Of a stretch of 64,000 nt of DNA, positions 28,087-38,136 are shown piece by piece (the first letter of the stretch is position 1; the number at the start of each line of letters is the position of its first letter). Both the position numbers and the translations under genes were made by a program. Below the pieces are notes generated by a model. It was not told the origin of the DNA and ran no database searches. It saw only the letters and a list, made by a program, of their open reading frames with translations. The DNA comes from JACCTU01 sp963700495 (GTDB lineage Bacteria > Actinomycetota > Thermoleophilia > Gaiellales > Gaiellaceae), in the NCBI GenBank assembly GCA_963700495.1, contig CAVOXT010000003.1, forward strand, positions 434,001 to 498,000, given 5' to 3'.

Positions 28087-29505
28087 GTGATCCTCGCAAT
28101 CGACCAAGGTACGACGTCGACGACGTGTCTCCTTGTCGACGACGAGCTCCGCCTGCGGGGCCGCGGTCACCGAGAGCTGCCGCAGTACTTCCCGCAGCCG
28201 GGCTGGGTCGAGCACGATCCGGAGGAGATCTGGACGACCGTCGTCGAAGCGGCCGAGGAGGCAGTTCGCGACGCCGGCGTGCACCCGTCCGAGCTTCGCG
28301 CGATCGCGATCACGAACCAGCGCGAGACGACGCTGCTCTGGGAGCGCTCGACGGGGACGCCGGTCGCCCGGGCGATCGTCTGGCAGGACCGGCGGACCGC
28401 CGCTCGCTGCCTCGAATTGCCGGCCGATCTCGTCCGAACGCGGACGGGGCTCGTGCCGGACCCGTACTTCTCGGCGACGAAGCTCGAGTGGCTGCTCGCG
28501 CGCACGGAGGCGCGGCCGAGCGAGCTCGCGTTCGGCACCGTCGACTCGTGGCTCGTCTGGAAGCTGACCGGCGGGCGCGTCCACGCCACCGACGTGACCA
28601 ACGCCTCGCGAACGATGCTGCTCGATCTCAGCTCGCTCGAGTGGGACGACGAGCTGCTCGAGCTGTTCGGAGTCGACCGCGCTCTCCTGCCTCGGATCGC
28701 CGGCTCGTCCGAGGTCGTCGGCGAGGCGGAGTTTCTCGGCGTGACGCTCCCGATCGCTGCGATCGCCGGGGACCAGCAGGCGGCGCTCTTCGGCCACGGC
28801 TGCTTCGATCGCGGCGAGGCGAAGGCGACGTACGGGACCGGCAGCTTCGTCCTGGTCAATGTCGGGCCCGTCCGCGAGGCGGCGCCGACGGGTTTGCTCG
28901 AGACGGCTGCCGCGTCCGGCGGCTACGCGCTCGAAGGCGCGATCCTCGTGAGCGGCGCTGCGATCCAGTGGCTGCGCGACGGCCTCGGGGTCCTCGCCGA
29001 CGCAGCGGACAGCGAGGCACTCGCGCGGGAAGTCGAATCGACCGGCGGCGTGTACTTCGTTCCCGCACTCACGGGGCTCGGCTCCCCACACTGGGACGCC
29101 GAGGCGCGCGGCCTCATCACGGGTCTCACGCGCGGAACGACCGGCGCCCACCTCGTTCGCGCGGCGCTCGAGGCAATCGCCTTCCAGGTCGCAGACGTCC
29201 TCGACGTGCTCCCAAACGGTGTGCGCGTCCTGCGCGCCGACGGAGGCGCGAGCGCCAACGCGTTTCTGATGCAGTTTCAGGCGGACGTGCTCGGCTGCCG
29301 CGTCGAGGTTGCCGCGGAACGCGAGACGACGGCGCTCGGCGCCGCAGCGCTGGCCGGTCTCGCGGTGGGCATCTGGCCCGACAGGGACGCAGTCCGGGCG
29401 ATGATCCGGCGTGGTGCGACCTATGAGCCGTCAGCCGACCGCGCCGCAGTGGAAAGACAGCGAAGCGAATGGCAGCTCGCGCTCCGCCGCGCGTTGCTCG
29501 CTTGA
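28087..29505 (+). CDS. glpK: Glycerol kinase (FGGY family)
   Basis: The protein has 472 residues, GTG start. The phosphate-1 motif AIDQGTTSTTCLLVDDE, substrate-site IAITNQRETTLLWER and AIVWQDRRTA, FGTVDSWLVWKLTGG, the ATP site GDQQAALFGHGCF and the C-terminal RADGGASANAFLMQFQADVL all fit glycerol kinase. It phosphorylates glycerol to sn-glycerol-3-phosphate. No glpF or glpD is adjacent. Its 3' end (29341-29451) has a diverged second copy at 38637-38747 on the other side of the giant-protein cassette. Confidence 0.9.
   Translation: MILAIDQGTTSTTCLLVDDELRLRGRGHRELPQYFPQPGWVEHDPEEIWTTVVEAAEEAVRDAGVHPSELRAIAITNQRETTLLWERSTGTPVARAIVWQDRRTAARCLELPADLVRTRTGLVPDPYFSATKLEWLLARTEARPSELAFGTVDSWLVWKLTGGRVHATDVTNASRTMLLDLSSLEWDDELLELFGVDRALLPRIAGSSEVVGEAEFLGVTLPIAAIAGDQQAALFGHGCFDRGEAKATYGTGSFVLVNVGPVREAAPTGLLETAAASGGYALEGAILVSGAAIQWLRDGLGVLADAADSEALAREVESTGGVYFVPALTGLGSPHWDAEARGLITGLTRGTTGAHLVRAALEAIAFQVADVLDVLPNGVRVLRADGGASANAFLMQFQADVLGCRVEVAAERETTALGAAALAGLAVGIWPDRDAVRAMIRRGATYEPSADRAAVERQRSEWQLALRRALLA
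29341..29451 (+). repeat. glpK 3' segment, left copy of a 111-bp direct repeat
   Basis: This piece of glpK (37 codons, from GCC at 29341 to GTG at 29451) matches 38637-38747 in the same orientation with 13 mismatches by direct comparison (98 of 111 identical). Twelve of the 13 are synonymous third-position changes; the other is ATG versus AGG. Confidence 0.9.
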
Positions 29506-29516
29506 GTCGAGTCGCC

Positions 29517-32500
29517 CTACTCCGAGGTGCGCAGCTCGAAGTCGTCCGCGTACACGATCCGGGACCGAACGAGATCGGTGGGGGACGTCAACGCGTTCGG
29601 ATCGCCGGCCTCCTTGTCCAGACGCAGGTACGTCTCCGTCTCGGTGAGGAGGAGCCGATGGTCCGCCCCCTGTCCGGCGGCGGGAGTGGGAATCGAGCCT
29701 TTCCAGGTGACGTGGAAGCCGTTCAGTTCGGAGATGTCGAGCTGGACAGGATCTCCAACCGAGCGCCAGCCGAGCTCGCCCTCGATTGCCGGGTCGTGCT
29801 GTTGCAGCACGACCGACATCGCCGTGTTGGGCACGGGCGCGCTGGGCGCGATGAAGTCGAACTTCGACTGCTGCAGGTGGCCGACGATGTTCCGGCCGGA
29901 GACGCCGGAGACCATCACGTCGGCCTTGCCCTGCTTGATCGAAACGTCGGCGATCCGGTCCGGCACGAGCTGGATGAAGTCCGTCATCACGACGCGGGAG
30001 AGGTGCGCACCGTCGAGCGAGTTCGGCTGGAAGCGCGCGACGGCGAGACGGACGAACGGGAAGTACGACGACTGCGCGTCGACGTCGATGTCGCAGTACC
30101 AGAGCTTGCGGTCCGGCTCGAAGAAGACCTCGTGGCCGGCGACAGAGACGGTGAAGGACTCGGCGACCTCTTCGAGGGTTAGGTGGGCCCCATGTGCGAC
30201 GTGCCTCGGGAAGTCGTAGATCGCCGGATACCGCCTTGGCTCCGGCGCCTGCCAGACGGGGTCGCTGCCCCAGTCGGAGACGTATCTCTCGAGGGGATCG
30301 GTGAGGTCGATCGTCTGGAGGTAGGGCACGAGCCCGAGGTTCTGCGAGCTCAGCGCGAAGTCCGGCGTCGGCGCGCTGCGAAGTAGCGGCTCCATCCGGA
30401 CGACTGGAACCCTGGTCGGGGCGAGCCGGCCCCCCCCGAGCTTCTTGCCTGGTAAGCGGGCAACCCGGCCCGGAGGCGGGTTGCGGAGGACGACTCCGAG
30501 CAGTTCGCCGTCGCCGGACGAGAACCAGGGCCGCCGGAGATAGACGCGGACGCCGTTCCCCTTGCGGACATGGTGCATCTTGGGGCCGTCGTCGGTTCGC
30601 TCCCACTCGAACGTGGGCACGACGTAAACGACGTCCGGAGCGCTCGGGCGCGCGGAGTTGAGGATGTGCCGGACGAGCTCCGGCCGGGGCAGACCGTCGT
30701 CGCCCGCGCTCGGCTCGACGCTCTGGATCCGGTCCGGCTCGCTCGTGATCGTGGTCGGGAAGAATTCGCGGAAGCGTGTCGTCGCGACGCCGTGGTACGT
30801 GATTCGTCGGTACTTCGTATCGCCGAACGAGTGGCGCGAGACGCGATCGACCGGCTGGGACGCCACGAGCCGCAGCGTGTACGACCCCGAGGAGCCGTAG
30901 TCGTGGCCGCCACCCGCAGTGCAGTCCCCGGGGAACTCCGCTTCGAACACGAGCAGCTGACACTTGCTGCAGCGCCGCCAGCCGCGCTGGCCGGGCGCCT
31001 CGTCGTTGTCCACGACGAGCCTGTAGTTCCCTGATCCAAAGTGATTGTGGCCGGCGCCCGTCGCCGGGCACTTGCCAGGACTCCCGCCCGCGAAAGCGAG
31101 CGCCTCGCACTTGTTGCACCATCGCCACTCGGCCTCTTCTTCGGGGCCGAGAGGCTCGGGAACGTTCTGGCGCAGGGCGTAGTTGCCGCTGGCCGAGAAG
31201 TCGTGGCCGGCACTGTCGTGGCACACGCCGACTCCATGTCCGCCGAAGACGAGGCCCTGGCACTTTCGGCACCACCGCCATCCCGCCTGGCTGTGCCAGT
31301 GGACCGTCGGCTGCGCAGCGTCCTCGTCGGGCTCGATATCGAACCCGAACGCGACAGCCTGCTTCTCGACCGCTGTCCCGAGCGCTCTCGTCTTCGGAAG
31401 ATCGTCGGTGACGAGATCGACGTCTTCGGTCCAGTCCGCGTACACGTCGAGGCGGCCGGTGCTGCGGGCGTGGCACCCGATCGTCCCGCCGAACGACGCG
31501 AACGTCTCGCCGAGCTGGCGCGAGGGGGTGATCGCGGTGCAGTCCGGCGGCTCGAGCGGTGCCTGGACGGCGTGGGTGAGCGTCAGGATCCGGTACGGCG
31601 TCAGCATCCAGTGCCGTCCCGCTTGCGCGGCCGTCTCGAGATCGTTCGTCTTCGGGTCGATCCAGCTCCAGATCGCGAACTTGTCGAGATCGCCGGGATC
31701 GAAGAGCGAGCTGAGCCTGATCCGAAGCACCGCCGCCTGCTCGAGCCGGATCTCCAGGACGCCGTTCTCGAACGCGGCGCCCATCGACCCTTGCGAGAGA
31801 CGAACGCGGAACGGCTCGAGCTCAGGCCAGCTCGACGGAAACTCCACCGGCAGGTGGAACGCCTCGTTGCCGAACACGTCGAACGCGGTCACCGCGACCC
31901 CGACTGCCATCGGGTCCGGGAGGTAGGGCAGCAGTACCGCGTCGCCGGTGAACAGGACATATGCGCCCGGCTTGAGCCCTTGACCTCGTTGCGTCGGCAG
32001 CGTCACGCCGGGCGGGTGCACGGCCTGGTCGAGCTGCGGAATTGTCTTACGGCCGGTGGCGAGATCGACGATCTTCTCGTCGAGAAACGTGCCCTCTTCG
32101 CGGAGCGCGACACGGAGCGCTGCGATCGCGTCCGCCGGCGAGCCGCCGAACGCCGCGTCGAAGCGCCCGAGTAGCTCCGCCATCTGCTGCGAGCCTTTCG
32201 GCGGAGCAAGGTGCCGCTGTGCGTCCTCGTGGTAGACGTGAGCGGCTCCTGCATCGGCCAGCGCTTGCAGGACCGCCGGATCGGTCGCGTAGTCGTCGGC
32301 GTCGAGCCCCGGCGCCGAGCGGATCACGAGGTGCTCGAGCGACTCGCCCTCCGTGTCGATCCGACGGCGAAGAACCGTCGGTGACGGAACCGGCTCGAAC
32401 CGGTGGCACATCTCGGGGCCGATCGTCAGCTCCTCGCCGTCCGGCCCGAGGTCCTCCTCCGTCGAGGGGAGACTGTTGCCGGCCAGGTCGACCGCGCGCG

Positions 32501-34142
32501 CGCGGAACGAATAGGTGTGGCCGGCGCGAAGCCGGGGGAGCGAGCCCTCGAGCGGTTGGCTCACTGTCGTGATCGAGAGGGGGTTGCCCTCCGCCGGATC
32601 GTGGTCGGCGAGCGAGCCGCCGTCCTCGCCTTCACCGGGCTCGACGATCCGCTTGCCCGGGCGAGGCGCGGCGAGGCTCCAGCCGTCCCAGCCGAACATC
32701 GTTTCGTGGAGATAGAGGTCGTCCGACGGATTCGGGTGATCCTGTTTTTCGGACGTGACCGCGACTCCTTTCACGTAGCCCTCGTCCTCGTGCTCGAACT
32801 CGATGTTCGCCTCGTTGCCGTCGGGGTCGGCGATCGCGTAGGAGCAGCGTCGATGGTGCAACGATCGCCAGACGGGCTTCTTGGGGGCGTCCTCGTCGAG
32901 CACGTCGAGCCGGTAGCCGCGAACGAGGTCCTCGAGGTCGAATTCGACCTCGAGATCGTTCTCCACGTCGAGGTTCTTCTGCCTGTTCAGGTCGAGGTCC
33001 TCGAGCAGCTGGTCGCCTCGTCCGTGGCGCGAGATGGAAAACCCGCCCGACCGGAGCGACGGAGCTCCGGCCTCGGACGGTGTCGCGTGTGACCGGCGCT
33101 CGGGATCCTGGAGGTTCCCGAGCGTTGCCGCGAAGTCGACCACCTTGAGCGCTGCCCCGTCGATGTCGACCTGGTACAGGTCGAAAAACTCCTTCGTCAG
33201 ACGTAGCAGGCAGTGGTGGAAGCGGAAGCCGTCGCGCGGCTTCGCGCCGAAGACGATCCCCTCGTGCTCGTAGCGTGTCCAGGGCGGCGGGGGGCCGCCG
33301 ACGACCGGCTTCGAGGGGCTCACGCGCACGCGACCCACGGGCGCGATCTCGGTCCCGGCCGGGAGCTCGAGATCGACGATGAGCCCGAGCCTGCGTAGCA
33401 CCTCGGGCTGGTCGCCGAGCATCGAGAGGATCGCGTGGAAATCGAGCTTCGGCGGCTCGGGCTTCTTCTCTTCGTACAGGTGGGGCAGGTGCGGCTCGAG
33501 GTTGCCGGGCCGGTGGTAGAAGCGGTAGGCCTGGGACAGCGCCTGAATATCGCCCGAAGGCGCAGGGTCGACGATGACCTCGCCGAGCGGTTTCAGCTGG
33601 CCGGGCTCCAGCGTCTGCTTGTGCTTCTTCTTGTGTTCGGTAACGAACGAGGGAACGTGTCGAGCATGGCTCGGCAGGTCGCCGAGCGCCCCGATCCGCT
33701 GCAGCGGGCTGCCGGGGTCGTCGATGCTCGGCAGGTCCGTGGGCGACGTCGCGGCCAGTGCGCCGTAGACGCCCTCCAGGAAGTGCAGGACCGGTCGCAC
33801 GGGGAAGACGTGCAGGTTCTTCCACGCGTGATCCTGGTAGACGAACGGGCTGACCGGCGTCGAGTCGGGAAAGATGCGCCCCCAGAGGTTGTCGTCGGCC
33901 GCGGCCGACGGTGACAGCGGTCCGAGCGGATGTGGGGGCGGTGGGTCGAACTCGACCTCGAACTCGAGGCCGGCGAGTGTGGTGGGCCACTTGGCGAACG
34001 CCGGGAACTCACCCAGCTTCCGCTCGGTCGCCGAGCCGTCGAGGTTCATGAGCCGCGGCGAGACGAAGACGGACAGCCGCAGCTGGCCGTCGGCGCTCGT
34101 GTGGTTCGGGAGCGCCGTCCAGGTGACGCGCTCGACCGTCAT
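29517..34142 (-). CDS. Giant protein of unknown function with three Trp/Cys/His repeats (1541 aa)
   Basis: One uninterrupted frame of 1541 residues, with ATG 34142 only 6 bases after the upstream 1272-residue gene. There is no signal peptide or membrane segment. About residue 540 it has a fibronectin-III-like strand (GHTYSFRARAVDLAGNSLP). Three tandem units begin near residues 955, 1006 and 1055. Each has the pattern W-[RW]-x-C-x-K-C-x-x-L-x-F ... C ... G-H ... S-x-x-Y-x-L, and the Cys/Cys/Cys/His set could bind a metal. The C-terminal ~300 residues are beta-rich (HLSRVVMTDFIQLVPDRIAD). No enzyme motif was recognised. The neighbouring giant protein and an Hcp-like tube protein suggest a particle or surface assembly, which is inference. 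Confidence 0.85.
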   Translation of the reverse strand: MTVERVTWTALPNHTSADGQLRLSVFVSPRLMNLDGSATERKLGEFPAFAKWPTTLAGLEFEVEFDPPPPHPLGPLSPSAAADDNLWGRIFPDSTPVSPFVYQDHAWKNLHVFPVRPVLHFLEGVYGALAATSPTDLPSIDDPGSPLQRIGALGDLPSHARHVPSFVTEHKKKHKQTLEPGQLKPLGEVIVDPAPSGDIQALSQAYRFYHRPGNLEPHLPHLYEEKKPEPPKLDFHAILSMLGDQPEVLRRLGLIVDLELPAGTEIAPVGRVRVSPSKPVVGGPPPPWTRYEHEGIVFGAKPRDGFRFHHCLLRLTKEFFDLYQVDIDGAALKVVDFAATLGNLQDPERRSHATPSEAGAPSLRSGGFSISRHGRGDQLLEDLDLNRQKNLDVENDLEVEFDLEDLVRGYRLDVLDEDAPKKPVWRSLHHRRCSYAIADPDGNEANIEFEHEDEGYVKGVAVTSEKQDHPNPSDDLYLHETMFGWDGWSLAAPRPGKRIVEPGEGEDGGSLADHDPAEGNPLSITTVSQPLEGSLPRLRAGHTYSFRARAVDLAGNSLPSTEEDLGPDGEELTIGPEMCHRFEPVPSPTVLRRRIDTEGESLEHLVIRSAPGLDADDYATDPAVLQALADAGAAHVYHEDAQRHLAPPKGSQQMAELLGRFDAAFGGSPADAIAALRVALREEGTFLDEKIVDLATGRKTIPQLDQAVHPPGVTLPTQRGQGLKPGAYVLFTGDAVLLPYLPDPMAVGVAVTAFDVFGNEAFHLPVEFPSSWPELEPFRVRLSQGSMGAAFENGVLEIRLEQAAVLRIRLSSLFDPGDLDKFAIWSWIDPKTNDLETAAQAGRHWMLTPYRILTLTHAVQAPLEPPDCTAITPSRQLGETFASFGGTIGCHARSTGRLDVYADWTEDVDLVTDDLPKTRALGTAVEKQAVAFGFDIEPDEDAAQPTVHWHSQAGWRWCRKCQGLVFGGHGVGVCHDSAGHDFSASGNYALRQNVPEPLGPEEEAEWRWCNKCEALAFAGGSPGKCPATGAGHNHFGSGNYRLVVDNDEAPGQRGWRRCSKCQLLVFEAEFPGDCTAGGGHDYGSSGSYTLRLVASQPVDRVSRHSFGDTKYRRITYHGVATTRFREFFPTTITSEPDRIQSVEPSAGDDGLPRPELVRHILNSARPSAPDVVYVVPTFEWERTDDGPKMHHVRKGNGVRVYLRRPWFSSGDGELLGVVLRNPPPGRVARLPGKKLGGGRLAPTRVPVVRMEPLLRSAPTPDFALSSQNLGLVPYLQTIDLTDPLERYVSDWGSDPVWQAPEPRRYPAIYDFPRHVAHGAHLTLEEVAESFTVSVAGHEVFFEPDRKLWYCDIDVDAQSSYFPFVRLAVARFQPNSLDGAHLSRVVMTDFIQLVPDRIADVSIKQGKADVMVSGVSGRNIVGHLQQSKFDFIAPSAPVPNTAMSVVLQQHDPAIEGELGWRSVGDPVQLDISELNGFHVTWKGSIPTPAAGQGADHRLLLTETETYLRLDKEAGDPNALTSPTDLVRSRIVYADDFELRTSE

Positions 34143-34148
34143 CGTCGA

Positions 34149-37100
34149 TCACGCGAACGCGGCACAGTACGCCTCCCAGGGGTCGGATGTTGCGTCGGGC
34201 GTGAAGACGACGTCGAGCGCTTCTGCCATCGTCGGGTCGGGGCCCGAGCCGGCGAACCTTTTCGTTGCGCTGATCTCGACGCTCGTGCTGAACAAGGTGC
34301 AGTCGACTTCCACGGTGATCGTTGCGCTGCCGACGCACTTGTGGGTGGCGAACTCGTAACGGATCTCGATGTAGAGCTCGATCGAGACCGTCACGACGCC
34401 GAGCGCCTCGACCTCTCCGCGCATCCGGAAGTAGCCGGTGACCTCGGCGTCCCCCTTGACGAGCTTGAAGTAGATCCCCGCCATCGCGGAGATGCCGCCG
34501 GACGCGACGCCGAAGTCGACGGAGATCGAGGCGCCGAACTCGAGCGAGACCTCGATCACCTGCGGGCCGTCCGCGTTCATCGTGATCCCGAAGAAGCCGC
34601 CGCCGCCGAACATCATCACCGTGAGCAGGAACGGGTTCTCGCGCGTGCAGAAGTTGAACGAGACGCTCATCGGCGTCCCCACGAAGGGCAACGCGAAGCC
34701 CGCGCCGAGGCTCAGGTTCTCGAGGCTGAAGACGCCGATCGCGAGGTTCGGCAGCCCAACGGAGAAGCCGGCGCTGATGCCCTCGGGCGTGACCTCGACC
34801 GACGGCGGATCGGCGAAGCCGTCCATCGGGAACAGCTCGCTCAGCGTCTGGATGAATGCGAGCGGCTCCTTGAACGTGATCCCGCCGTCGCGGAACGCGA
34901 CGTCGATCTCCGGCTTCTTGCCGTCGCGGACGCGGAACTGGACGCGCTCGAACCCGAGCTCGAGCGCCATGAGGTTCAGCGTGAAGTTGTCGAGCGAAGC
35001 TGTGACGGTGAACGCCGGCTCGCCGGGTGCTCCCGCCTTGTCGGCTGCCTCGACCGAGAGCACGAGCGAACCGTCGGGATCGGGCGAGAACACCGGGTTC
35101 GACTGGAGCTCGGGCCGCCACTCGAACCGCGCATTGACCGCCTCGGGAAGCAGGTCCCCCTTGAGGTGTGCGTCGAGTGGGCCGTCCGCTGCCGAGAGCA
35201 CCGCGAGAGCCGGCAGCAGGACGTCGACCCGCCGCTCGACGACGCTCCGCACTCCCGGCGCGGCGCCCCCGAGCGCGCCCTTGAGCGCCTGGAGACTCGA
35301 CACCAGCCCGGGAAGCGCGGCCTTCGAGGAGGCGACGTTCTCCGCTGCGATCGCCGCGGTGAACCCCGAGATGCTCGTGGCTGCAGCCTGCACCTGAGGC
35401 CCTGTGAGGCCGGCGACGTCGAGGAGGAGCTGGTCGAGATCGGCGAGTGCCTGCTCGACCTGGTTGAGCGTCTGGCCCGTCAGGCGCGGAACGCTCGCAA
35501 GGTTGTCGAGCGCGGTCAGCTTGATGATGTCGGATAGCGAGATCACGCCGAAGAGCTTTGCGCTGTCGAGCGCCTTGAAGTACTCGCTCGGGTCGAAGCT
35601 GTTGTCGGCGGCGACCTCGACGTCTCCGGAGACCGGGCCCGTCACCCGCGAGAGACCCGTCAGCCCGAGATCGGGCGTGATCAGCCCGCCGGAGCGGTCG
35701 CCCTGTGTGCTGAAGGCGACCTTCGTCGCCTGCGCCTCGGGATCGGCCTGGAGAAAGATGGCGCCGGGATTTCCGTCTCCGAACTCCGCTCCGACCGGCT
35801 GCTTGAGGTAGCGGCCCGCGTAGACGACCTTGCTCGGCTCCGAGACTCGCGCGATCCGTTGGATCGACGGCACGTTGATCGCGGCACGTCGCATCACCGG
35901 GAAGAACCGCGGCTGGAAGCGGCTGAGCTGGTCGTGCTCGGCCTGGCCGGGAATCTCGGCGCCGAAGGTCAGGCTCGCGACCTCGTACGCCGTGTCGTCG
36001 GGCAACTCAGAGCGGGCGAACGCGACCTTCTGGCCGCCGAGGCTCACCTCCGAGCGAAGCTTGCCGTCGTCGTCTGTCTGGGTCTCGTACCTCTCCCGGA
36101 CCTTCGGCATGATCGAGCCCTCGGAGAGATGGACGTCGGCGATCTCTTTGCCGACGAAGATCAGCGGGATCGTCAGGTCGGAGACGTTGTCCTCGATGTC
36201 GGTGGCGACGACGTGGAACCTGAAGGGCTGTCCCGACACGGCCGGCCAGAAGCAGCTCTGCTTCTCCTTCTCGATGTCGTCGTCGGGAGGATCGAGGTCG
36301 GGCGACACGCGTGTCTTCACGAGCACCCGCTTGAGCGGATTCATCAGGTAAAAGGACTCGCCGGGCTCGCCGCCCTGCGGCGGCGTTCGATGCGTGATCG
36401 GCGGGAAGAGCTTGAGCGGCTCGCGCACGAGGATGTACATCCGCTGTCGGAGGTACGCCCGCCTGCCCCTCTTCGTCGCGTGGAACTTGCGCTCGGTCAC
36501 CTTGACCACCGAGGCGCGGTTGCCGAACGGGAAGAGGAAGCCCGCATAGACGACGCGGACGTAGTGGTCGCGGCCGAGCGTCGCGCGGTGCCGCCACTCC
36601 TCGACGGACAGACCCGCCGGCTGTGCGTCCCACGCGCCGCGCGTGTCCATCCAGGCGCCGAGCGCCGAGAGCATGAAGAGGTCGACGTCGAGCGGCTGCG
36701 GGTCGTACGGATCGTCCTCGCGGTACAGCCGGTAGTTCGACGAAAGGTGCACGAAGTTGACCCGGTCGAACGCGTCGAGCGACGCACGCCACGGGTCGTC
36801 CAGGTGCGGCGGAACATATACGACCTCCGACTGTGGGTGGTCCGGCGTGAGCGGCTCCGGGTCCCACGTCCAAACCGCGCGGAGGATGTTCTGCGGGTGC
36901 TTGCCCTCGACGACCAGATCTGAGCTCAACCTGGCGCCGAGGCGCGTGTGCCAGAGCTCGGTCTTCCCCGTCTCCGGGCGGGTCGCGGCGGCTTCAGCGT
37001 CGGCGTGGAACCACGCGCCGCGGGCACTCGGCGAGACGATCAGGCGGTACGGCATCTCGATCGACGTCTCGGTCCCCTTCGGCTCGCGCGGTGCCTCCGG

Positions 37101-37967
37101 CACGAAGAAGGGGCGGAAGAGCTCGAAGCCGCCGCTCTGCTGGGCCTCCACGAACGCAAGGTCGCCGAGCCCCACAGTTGCCGAGCCGCTCGAGGTCGTC
37201 AAACCGAGGGCGTTCTCGATCACCCGCGAACGTCGGCGGGCACGCCCGAACGACGCGGCGGCGACGGGCCGGATGAGCGCGAGCTCGGCTGCCGACTCCG
37301 TCGCGAGCGCGACCTTCGGTTGGAGCAGCCAGCCGGGCCCTTCACGCGCGGGCGGGTCCGATGGAGGGAGCGCGTACGGAACGACGCTCAGCTCGAGCGT
37401 CTTCATCGCTCCGAGCAGGTCGGGAAGCGTGAACGTGATCGGCGGGTGGTCGTCCGGCACTCGGAAGACCAGTCGGGACGGGTGCGAGATCAGCGCGGCG
37501 ATCGGCGGCTCCTCCGGATCGTCGGAGGTCGTCGAGCCGTGGTCCGGCTCGATCAGCTTCAGCTGCTTCTCGAGCTCGGCGTAGAGAGCGGCCAGGAACT
37601 CGAACGCGTTGCCGTAGCCCTGCGCCTGGACCACCGCGAGCGCAGCCAGGAGCGCTTTCTCCCAGACGTCCGGCGGGACCGCGACGGGCATGGCCTTGGT
37701 GCTCTCGAAGTACGCGCGCTCGAGCACGTGCTGCGGCTGAAACTCGACGATCAGGTACGCGGGGCCGTCGCCCGCTCGCACGAGCTGCTTCCTCCCGTCC
37801 TGCTCCTCGAGCTTCAGGTTGACGCGGTCGAAGGAAAGGACGAGCAGGTCCTCCGGGCGGACGACCGTGACGGACGTGTCGATCGGGTGGAGCCCGAGAG
37901 ACGCGGCGCCGACGAACTTCTCGACGTCGATCGCGAGGCGGCCGAGCTTGGACGCCCGAGGACTCAT
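34149..37967 (-). CDS. Giant protein of unknown function (1272 aa), first gene of the cassette operon
   Basis: One uninterrupted frame of 1272 residues from ATG 37967. There is no signal peptide. The first ~800 residues are mixed alpha/beta with long Pro-rich loops. About 815-940 is a Leu/Ala-rich helical stretch (LNQVEQALADLDQLLLDVAG). From ~950 to 1230 the chain becomes regular amphipathic beta strands rich in Gly/Phe (LSLGAGFALPFVGTPMSVSF, MMFGGGGFFGITMNADGP), resembling a beta-barrel or beta-helix. It is immediately upstream of the 1541-residue gene, so the two products are made together. No known family is recognised. Confidence 0.85.
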   Translation of the reverse strand: MSPRASKLGRLAIDVEKFVGAASLGLHPIDTSVTVVRPEDLLVLSFDRVNLKLEEQDGRKQLVRAGDGPAYLIVEFQPQHVLERAYFESTKAMPVAVPPDVWEKALLAALAVVQAQGYGNAFEFLAALYAELEKQLKLIEPDHGSTTSDDPEEPPIAALISHPSRLVFRVPDDHPPITFTLPDLLGAMKTLELSVVPYALPPSDPPAREGPGWLLQPKVALATESAAELALIRPVAAASFGRARRRSRVIENALGLTTSSGSATVGLGDLAFVEAQQSGGFELFRPFFVPEAPREPKGTETSIEMPYRLIVSPSARGAWFHADAEAAATRPETGKTELWHTRLGARLSSDLVVEGKHPQNILRAVWTWDPEPLTPDHPQSEVVYVPPHLDDPWRASLDAFDRVNFVHLSSNYRLYREDDPYDPQPLDVDLFMLSALGAWMDTRGAWDAQPAGLSVEEWRHRATLGRDHYVRVVYAGFLFPFGNRASVVKVTERKFHATKRGRRAYLRQRMYILVREPLKLFPPITHRTPPQGGEPGESFYLMNPLKRVLVKTRVSPDLDPPDDDIEKEKQSCFWPAVSGQPFRFHVVATDIEDNVSDLTIPLIFVGKEIADVHLSEGSIMPKVRERYETQTDDDGKLRSEVSLGGQKVAFARSELPDDTAYEVASLTFGAEIPGQAEHDQLSRFQPRFFPVMRRAAINVPSIQRIARVSEPSKVVYAGRYLKQPVGAEFGDGNPGAIFLQADPEAQATKVAFSTQGDRSGGLITPDLGLTGLSRVTGPVSGDVEVAADNSFDPSEYFKALDSAKLFGVISLSDIIKLTALDNLASVPRLTGQTLNQVEQALADLDQLLLDVAGLTGPQVQAAATSISGFTAAIAAENVASSKAALPGLVSSLQALKGALGGAAPGVRSVVERRVDVLLPALAVLSAADGPLDAHLKGDLLPEAVNARFEWRPELQSNPVFSPDPDGSLVLSVEAADKAGAPGEPAFTVTASLDNFTLNLMALELGFERVQFRVRDGKKPEIDVAFRDGGITFKEPLAFIQTLSELFPMDGFADPPSVEVTPEGISAGFSVGLPNLAIGVFSLENLSLGAGFALPFVGTPMSVSFNFCTRENPFLLTVMMFGGGGFFGITMNADGPQVIEVSLEFGASISVDFGVASGGISAMAGIYFKLVKGDAEVTGYFRMRGEVEALGVVTVSIELYIEIRYEFATHKCVGSATITVEVDCTLFSTSVEISATKRFAGSGPDPTMAEALDVVFTPDATSDPWEAYCAAFA

Positions 37968-38136
37968 CGGCGCGACCGCCGAAGCCGGTGCCTCAATCGC
38001 ACGGCGACTCGAGCCATCGAGTCCTTTCTACGGCGCCGCAGCGTCGTGAGGAACATACGAGGATCTGCGGTGTTGAGTCAATGTCCTGTCGACGACGCGA
38101 GCCTGTGTCATAGTCTCGACGGGAGGGGAACCCGCG

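Noticed and set aside
33930..35537. Long plus-strand frame (535 codons) opposite the giant genes
   Set aside because: Charged low-complexity product typical of antisense frames in high-GC DNA; no ribosome-binding site or family. Same for the frames at 3345-4988, 5839-7521, 8075-10015 and 42110-44134.
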